A stretch of DNA of 9,641 bases from Bacteroidales bacterium. Lineage in GTDB: Bacteria; Bacteroidota; Bacteroidia; Bacteroidales; Muribaculaceae. Both the position numbers and the translations under genes were made by a program. Position 1 is the first letter of the stretch, and each line of letters starts with the position of its first letter. The DNA is taken from assembly GCA_030526455.1 (NCBI GenBank), contig JAUNCU010000111.1, positions 1 through 9,641 on the forward strand, read 5' to 3'. This document shows, piece by piece, positions 6,588-9,641 of this stretch. Below the pieces are notes generated by a model. That model did not search any database, had not been told where the DNA came from, and saw only the letters and a program-made list of their open reading frames with translations.

Positions 6588-6621
6588 CAAAGTTACGAAA
6601 AATATGGCAATATATAGCAAG
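6588..6621 (-). promoter_or_regulatory. Probable promoter of the deacetylase gene
   Basis: TAACTTTG on the minus strand (6588-6595) fits the -7 consensus; CTTG (6618-6621) lies 22 nt upstream with one mismatch to TTTG. The leader would be about 115 nt, long compared with neighbouring genes, and AT-rich. Confidence 0.55.
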
Positions 6622-6638
6622 AAAATCAGAACATTAGC

Positions 6639-6673
6639 AAAAAATAACAGCACGACGCCGCCCAGGCTGCGGC
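6639..6673 (-). terminator. Weak terminator candidate of the 100-aa gene
   Basis: GCCGC (6657-6661) pairs with GCGGC (6669-6673) around a 7-nt loop. On the minus strand a T-run follows only after about 12 nt (A run 6639-6644), so efficiency is doubtful. Confidence 0.3.
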
Positions 6674-6685
6674 ACGAGAAGCGCC

Positions 6686-6988
6686 TCAGCGCAGCAGCAG
6701 CATCGCCACCAGCAGCACGATGAGTGCCACCACGGCGAAGACCACGCTGCCAGTGCCCTTTTCGGGCTCGCCATCTTCGGGGTGGCGCGGGAGGCGGTCG
6801 TCGTCGAGCGAGCGCAACTGCTCCAGGCGCTCAGCCTTGGCTTGGGCGAGTTGCTGCTCCAGGCTCAAGTCCTCATCGCGCCGTGCCTTTTCGCCCTTAG
6901 GGTCGAGAATACAGTCGAAGTATTCCTGCCCAGGCGCAAGGCGCTGCACGGGATCGGTGCGACGTTGTTTTTTGCGATACTCTTTCAT
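6686..6988 (-). CDS. Hypothetical C-tail-anchored membrane protein
   Basis: I do not recognise the family of this 100-aa protein. It starts MKEYRKKQRR, with a strongly basic N-terminus. A charged, probably helical middle section (about 38-62, rich in Glu, Gln, Leu and Arg; possible short coiled coil) and an acidic linker follow. One hydrophobic helix (about 80-99, SVVFAVVALIVLLVAMLLLR) ends the protein. This layout suggests a cytosolic domain anchored by a C-terminal tail. The frame is open further upstream, but its first start codon would be a TTG at 7048 inside the U-run of the neighbouring RNA terminator, which is not credible; the ATG at 6988 lies directly behind a promoter. The gene lies between the deacetylase promoter and RNA copy 2, on the strand of both. 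Its function is unknown. Confidence 0.75.
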   Translation of the reverse strand: MKEYRKKQRRTDPVQRLAPGQEYFDCILDPKGEKARRDEDLSLEQQLAQAKAERLEQLRSLDDDRLPRHPEDGEPEKGTGSVVFAVVALIVLLVAMLLLR

Positions 6989-6993
6989 CGCCA

Positions 6994-7025
6994 CAAATTT
7001 AGCGAAATTCCGGGTAAAAAAGAAA
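6994..7025 (-). promoter_or_regulatory. Promoter directly abutting the 100-aa gene
   Basis: TAAATTTG on the minus strand (6994-7001) matches the -7 box; TTTC (7022-7025) lies 20 nt upstream with one mismatch to TTTG. Only 5 nt separate the -7 box from the ATG at 6988, so transcription would start at or near the start codon, giving a leaderless mRNA. Confidence 0.55.
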
Positions 7026-7046
7026 CGGGTGCTCAGGTATAGGTGC

Positions 7047-7080
7047 AAAAAAAAAATCCCTGATATCTCTATCGGGGATT
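7047..7080 (-). terminator. Intrinsic terminator of ncRNA copy 2
   Basis: Minus-strand AATCCC (plus 7075-7080) pairs with GGGATT (plus 7055-7060). GATA/TATC closes a GAGA tetraloop and the single internal mismatch is C/A here (C/T in copy 1). A ten-base T-run follows. Confidence 0.9.
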
Positions 7081-7199
7081 GCTTAACTAATTAACCTTCT
7101 AATACCATTAACATAAACCTTAACAAAATGAAATAAAAACCGTCGTCACGACGCCTAGTATTTCACAACCTTAAAAACTAATACCATGAAAAACCGATG
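7047..7199 (-). ncRNA. Structured small RNA of about 150 nt, copy 2 (possibly Bacteroidales-1 / 6S-like)
   Basis: It has the same predicted RNA as copy 1: the central CGTCG/CGACG hairpin, both ATGGTATTAG elements and the end-to-end ATCGG/CCGAT pairing are unchanged. Its terminator has 10 T instead of 8. Because the copies lie on opposite strands in opposite directions, both make the same RNA; neither is antisense to the other. Downstream on the same strand is the 100-aa gene, so read-through would enter it, but that gene has its own promoter. Confidence 0.7.
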
Positions 7200-7229
7200 C
7201 AAAATTATATAGAATATGTTTTATAACAT
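7200..7229 (-). promoter_or_regulatory. Promoter and 14-bp palindrome of ncRNA copy 2
   Basis: On the minus strand TAATTTTG (7200-7207) is preceded, after 8 nt, by ATGTTATAAAACAT (7216-7229), a near-palindrome differing from the copy 1 element at one central base. The 8-nt spacer differs from copy 1 at most positions, so the palindrome and -7 box stand out as the kept parts. Confidence 0.7.
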
Positions 7230-7494
7230 AATTTTTCAGCAAGTTTTTTCTACGATTTAAACCATTTTAACATTTCACCCCCATTTTTGCGCACATTTTT
7301 CCACAATTTCACGCATTTCACACCATTTTGCAACACAATTCGCCACCAGTCCACGGCAAATTTCCACCCTATCGCAGAAAAACCAACCAATATGACAGCG
7401 TGAATACGAGGAAAGAGTGTGCGAGCACTCAAGTGGTAACCATAACCGAGTATTCGGACAGGCAAGGCGGAATCTGCAAGTGCGCCCGCCTGCA
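7230..7494. other. Intergenic region with A-tracts spaced about one helical turn
   Basis: No gene is supported here. On the minus strand, about ten A-tracts of 3-6 bases from roughly 7332 down to 7230 follow each other at intervals of 7-13 nt, averaging near 10.3, directly upstream of RNA copy 2; such spacing could bend the DNA. Closer to higA, GAGTG (7415-7419) and CACTC (7426-7430) form a small dyad without a T-run, so I see no clear terminator for higA. Confidence 0.5.
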
Positions 7495-7872
7495 TCAGCG
7501 GTCAAGGCCTAGCATTTCTCGGGGCGAGATGGGCAGCGCCTTGCACAGCGCTCTTGCCACTCGCAGGGTGGGTTCGCTGCGATTGTGGATATAGTCGCTG
7601 ATGCGGCTTGGGCTGATGCCGATTTCATCGGCGAGTTGTTTTGCGGTAATGCCAGCCGTGTCGATTGCGTCCATAATGATTTCGCCCAGCGTGGGCACCG
7701 CGATATGACAATGCTTCGCCTCATACGCCTCCACCACGTCGGTAACGATCATCAATTCCACCATCTTTGGGTCGTCGGCAGGGGTGTTCTCAGTGATTTG
7801 AGGCAACAATTCATCAATTCTCGCCTGGGCATATTCATATTTTTGAACCGTGATTTCCATCTTCTTTTTCAT
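7495..7872 (-). CDS. higA: HigA antitoxin (XRE-family)
   Basis: A 125-aa antitoxin expected to bind and block the HigB toxin and to repress the operon. The C-terminal half is a Cro/C1-type helix-turn-helix (about 73-118), with ITAKQLADEIGISPSRISDY covering the first helix, turn and recognition helix and the typical EPTL following. The N-terminal half (1-60, acidic, helical) probably contacts the toxin. The frame is open further upstream but would overlap higB; the ATG at 7872 lies 4 nt after the higB stop, ideal for coupled translation, and a second ATG at 7860 (MEITVQ) is also possible. The toxin-first order is the hallmark of higBA. The protein looks intact. Confidence 0.9.
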   Translation of the reverse strand: MKKKMEITVQKYEYAQARIDELLPQITENTPADDPKMVELMIVTDVVEAYEAKHCHIAVPTLGEIIMDAIDTAGITAKQLADEIGISPSRISDYIHNRSEPTLRVARALCKALPISPREMLGLDR

Positions 7873-7876
7873 TAGA

Positions 7877-8176
7877 TTAAATAGTACTACAATCAATTTT
7901 ATCATATTCGGCATGTGTGCCCACCCATCGTATGTACACCAGTCCGGGAGTGAACATCACCACCACTACAAGCCGATATTGGTTACCTTTTATGTTGAAC
8001 ACATAATGCTGGTTGCCCATATAATCGGCCGAGGGAAAATCTTGGCGCATATCGGCAAAATTCCTCCAATTCGCCCCCGAAACGGTATGGAACCATCGCT
8101 CCAGAGCCACTCGGCTATTGGCGTAGCCTTCCTTCTGATAAAATTCTTCCAACTTACGCCGGGATATCACTCTCAT
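7877..8176 (-). CDS. higB: HigB toxin (mRNA interferase)
   Basis: A 99-aa RelE-superfamily toxin of the HigB type (PF09907-like), expected to cleave mRNA at the ribosome. Family features seen: MRVISRRKLEEF at the start, W37-x-x-x-x-D42 in the middle, the conserved FNIKGNQYRL at 60-69, then a hydrophobic strand and GTHAEYDKID at 86-95, where the family carries its conserved His and Tyr. The length is normal and the frame is intact, so the toxin is probably active. It is transcribed from the promoter at 8261-8291 with a leader of about 78 nt containing a 7-bp dyad. higA follows after 4 nt in the same operon. Confidence 0.92.
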   Translation of the reverse strand: MRVISRRKLEEFYQKEGYANSRVALERWFHTVSGANWRNFADMRQDFPSADYMGNQHYVFNIKGNQYRLVVVVMFTPGLVYIRWVGTHAEYDKIDCSTI

Positions 8177-8228
8177 ATTTCAAGAAATTTCAGAGATGCT
8201 TATGCAAAATAATTGTAGTCGTTGGCTC

Positions 8229-8247
8229 ATGCTTTGGTAAAAAGCAT
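8229..8247 (-). promoter_or_regulatory. 7-bp inverted repeat in the higBA leader
   Basis: ATGCTTT (8229-8235) and AAAGCAT (8241-8247) are perfect arms around a 5-nt spacer, located shortly after the expected transcription start of higBA. HigA proteins usually repress by binding a palindrome at or near the promoter, so this is the best operator candidate; it could also act as an RNA hairpin. Confidence 0.45.
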
Positions 8248-8260
8248 TGAGTAGACGCTA

Positions 8261-8291
8261 CAAAAGTAGTAAAGAAATTCTGTTTTGCAAA
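8261..8291 (-). promoter_or_regulatory. Promoter of higBA
   Basis: Minus-strand TTTG (8288-8291) and TACTTTTG (8261-8268) are 19 nt apart, a full match to the Bacteroidetes consensus. Confidence 0.8.
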
Positions 8292-8388
8292 AGTTTTTCG
8301 TTATTTTATTTTGAAAACCAACACCACAAGCACATTCCATTGCCAATGCCTAGGTGAAATGATTTTTTATTCATAAAATTCTTTAAAT

Positions 8389-8423
8389 ATTGCACGGTAT
8401 TAGGGGAAAAGTTGCTATATTAG
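8389..8423 (+). promoter_or_regulatory. Probable promoter of manC
   Basis: TATATTAG (8416-8423) differs from TAnnTTTG at one base. ATTG (8389-8392) lies 23 nt upstream, within TTGCACG, which also occurs at the -33 box of trpB. The leader of about 30 nt is A-rich. TGCTA and TAGCA form a 5-bp dyad around the -7 box. Confidence 0.45.
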
Positions 8424-8459
8424 CATATTCAAATCAACGAACCGAAAGAACTTAAACAA

Positions 8460-9548
8460 ATGACCGAGAACAACAGATACTGTGTGATCATGTGCGGTGG
8501 CACTGGCAGCCGCCTTTGGCCTAAGAGCCGCACCCGAATGCCTAAACAGTTTATTGATTTCCTGGGTACTGGACAATCGCTGCTGCAACTCACCGTGGCT
8601 CGACTGAAGGGCATCATTCCACAAGAAAACATTTTTATGCTCACCCAGAGCGAATATGCTCCGCTCATCAAGGAACAGGTGCCCGAAATCAGCGACAAGC
8701 AGATACTGATGGAGCCTGCCCACCGACGCACCGCCCCCGGCAACGCCTGGGCCGCCTACCACATCAAGGCGCTCAACCCCGATGCCAAAATTATGGTGGC
8801 GCCCGCCGACAACATTATCCTGCGTGTGGAAGAGTTTCGCCAGAGCGTGGTGAAGGCGTTTGAATTCATTGAGCAGCACGACACACTGCTCACCTTCGGC
8901 GTGAAGCCCACCCGCCCCGAGACGCGCTACGGCTACATCCAGCAAGGCAAGGAAATTGACGGGGAATTTGCCCACGTGAAGACGTTCACCGAGAAGCCCG
9001 ACCTGGAACTGGCGAAGGTGTTTGTGGACAGTGGCGAATTTTACTGGAACACCGGTATCTTCTTCTGGAGTGCCGATGCCATTATCAAGGCGCTCTCGGA
9101 GGATGCCGCCTCGAAGGTGTCGTCGCGATTCGCTGAGGGCGAAGGCATCTATGGCACCGACAAGGAGATGGATTTCATCAAGGAAATATATGCCGCAAGC
9201 CAGAGTGTTTCGGTGGACTACGCCGTGCTGGAGAAGGCCGACAACGTGAGCGTACTGCGCGTGGACGGCATCGGCTGGACCGACCTTGGCACATGGGGAT
9301 CGCTCTACGACGTGAGCCCGAAGACGCGCGAGGGCAATGTGACCCAGGGCGCGAAGACGATGATGCTCAATAGCCGCAACAATATCGTGTCGGCCACACG
9401 CGACAAACTGGTGATTGCCTCAGGCCTCAACGACTACATCATCGCCGACAGCGACAACGCGCTGCTCATCGTGCCTCGCAGCGAAGAGCAGAAGATTCGC
9501 AACTACGTGCGCGAGGTGAAAACCAACCACGGGAAGGAATATTTGTAG
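8460..9548 (+). CDS. manC: Mannose-1-phosphate guanylyltransferase
   Basis: A 362-aa cytosolic nucleotidyltransferase making GDP-mannose from mannose-1-phosphate and GTP, the precursor for GDP-fucose and for capsule, O-antigen and glycoprotein sugars. Motifs in order: GGTGSRLWP (13-21, nucleotide-binding loop), PKQF (28-31), EPAHRRTAPG (85-94), APADN (114-118, metal-binding region), ETRYGYI (154-160), FTEKPD (176-181, sugar-phosphate binding), WNTGIFFW (196-203) and GWTDLGTW (272-279). It lacks the C-terminal cupin isomerase domain of bifunctional ManC/AlgA enzymes, as expected at this length. The ATG at 8460 gives MTENNRYCVIMCGG, the usual short lead into the first strand. It is divergent from higBA and no other sugar gene is in the window. 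The protein looks complete. Confidence 0.95.
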   Translation: MTENNRYCVIMCGGTGSRLWPKSRTRMPKQFIDFLGTGQSLLQLTVARLKGIIPQENIFMLTQSEYAPLIKEQVPEISDKQILMEPAHRRTAPGNAWAAYHIKALNPDAKIMVAPADNIILRVEEFRQSVVKAFEFIEQHDTLLTFGVKPTRPETRYGYIQQGKEIDGEFAHVKTFTEKPDLELAKVFVDSGEFYWNTGIFFWSADAIIKALSEDAASKVSSRFAEGEGIYGTDKEMDFIKEIYAASQSVSVDYAVLEKADNVSVLRVDGIGWTDLGTWGSLYDVSPKTREGNVTQGAKTMMLNSRNNIVSATRDKLVIASGLNDYIIADSDNALLIVPRSEEQKIRNYVREVKTNHGKEYL

Positions 9549-9641
9549 AGAAATTAGAAAGGTCCAGTGGAAAAAAGTAGGGGGGGGAATTAGTGGGAGA
9601 GGCGGCGCAATCCCAGAGGGATTGGATGTGTGTAGGCAGGT
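9549..9641. other. Window-end intergenic stretch with a small hairpin
   Basis: After manC there is a run of eight G (about 9581-9588) and then AATCCC (9609-9614) with GGGATT (9618-9623) around an AGA loop. No T-run follows, so it is not a standard terminator. The same six-base arms form the outer stem of the two RNA terminators, which may be coincidence. No gene is visible before the window ends. Confidence 0.5.

Larger units (their letters stand above)
7040..7207 (-). repeat. Long inverted repeat, copy 2 (partner 1795-1960)
   Basis: This is the reverse complement of 1795-1960, with one substitution and two extra T in the terminator run. The two copies point towards each other across 1961-7039. 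Sequence beyond both ends differs except for the upstream palindrome described with the promoter. Confidence 0.95.

Noticed and set aside
1795..7207. Composite transposon bounded by the inverted repeats
   Set aside because: No transposase or integrase lies between or beside the repeats, no target-site duplication is visible, and the repeats coincide with a transcription unit.
9609..9623. Terminator of manC
   Set aside because: The AATCCC/GGGATT hairpin has no following T-run and lies more than 60 nt past the stop codon.

Overview
The window looks like chromosomal DNA of a Bacteroidales bacterium (Muribaculaceae/Prevotellaceae-like; the family is inferred). The main reasons are promoters of the Bacteroidetes TTTG / TAnnTTTG type before most genes, AT-rich leaders without Shine-Dalgarno sequences, and proteins typical of the order: a 74-aa DUF2795 protein, a stand-alone TrpB2-type enzyme, a single-domain mannose-1-phosphate guanylyltransferase and a HigBA pair.

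Layout from left to right. A 52-bp tandem repeat runs off the left edge (3-96). Next is a secreted calcineurin-like metallophosphoesterase on the minus strand (135-1598). A compact promoter-RNA-terminator unit follows on the plus strand (1773-1953), then GC-rich hairpin repeats, a DUF2795 gene (minus), trpB2 (plus, own promoter and strong terminator) and a small secreted His/Asn-rich protein (plus). That last gene converges on a polysaccharide deacetylase lipoprotein (minus) across a shared 14-bp-stem terminator. A 100-aa C-tail-anchored protein of unknown function (minus) comes next. At 7040-7207 lies a second, almost identical copy of the RNA unit, now on the minus strand. After an A-tract-rich spacer come the higBA toxin-antitoxin operon (minus) and manC (plus).

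Most genes look monocistronic with their own promoter; higBA is the only clear operon. The metallophosphoesterase, deacetylase, small secreted protein and manC all fit envelope or surface-sugar metabolism, but nothing shows that they act together.

The most notable feature is the pair of about 167-bp inverted repeats at 1795-1960 and 7040-7207. Each is a whole non-coding transcription unit with a TAATTTTG -7 box, an RNA of about 150 nt and a GAGA-loop intrinsic terminator. They differ by one substitution, which falls in an unpaired position of the terminator stem, and by T-run length. A 14-bp palindrome (ATGTTATAWAACAT) sits exactly 8 nt upstream of the -7 box in both copies, although the sequence around it has diverged. 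The layout recalls the Bacteroidales-1 / 6S-like RNA class, but I could not test that assignment. The copies face each other across about 5.1 kb containing five genes, so recombination between them could invert that block.
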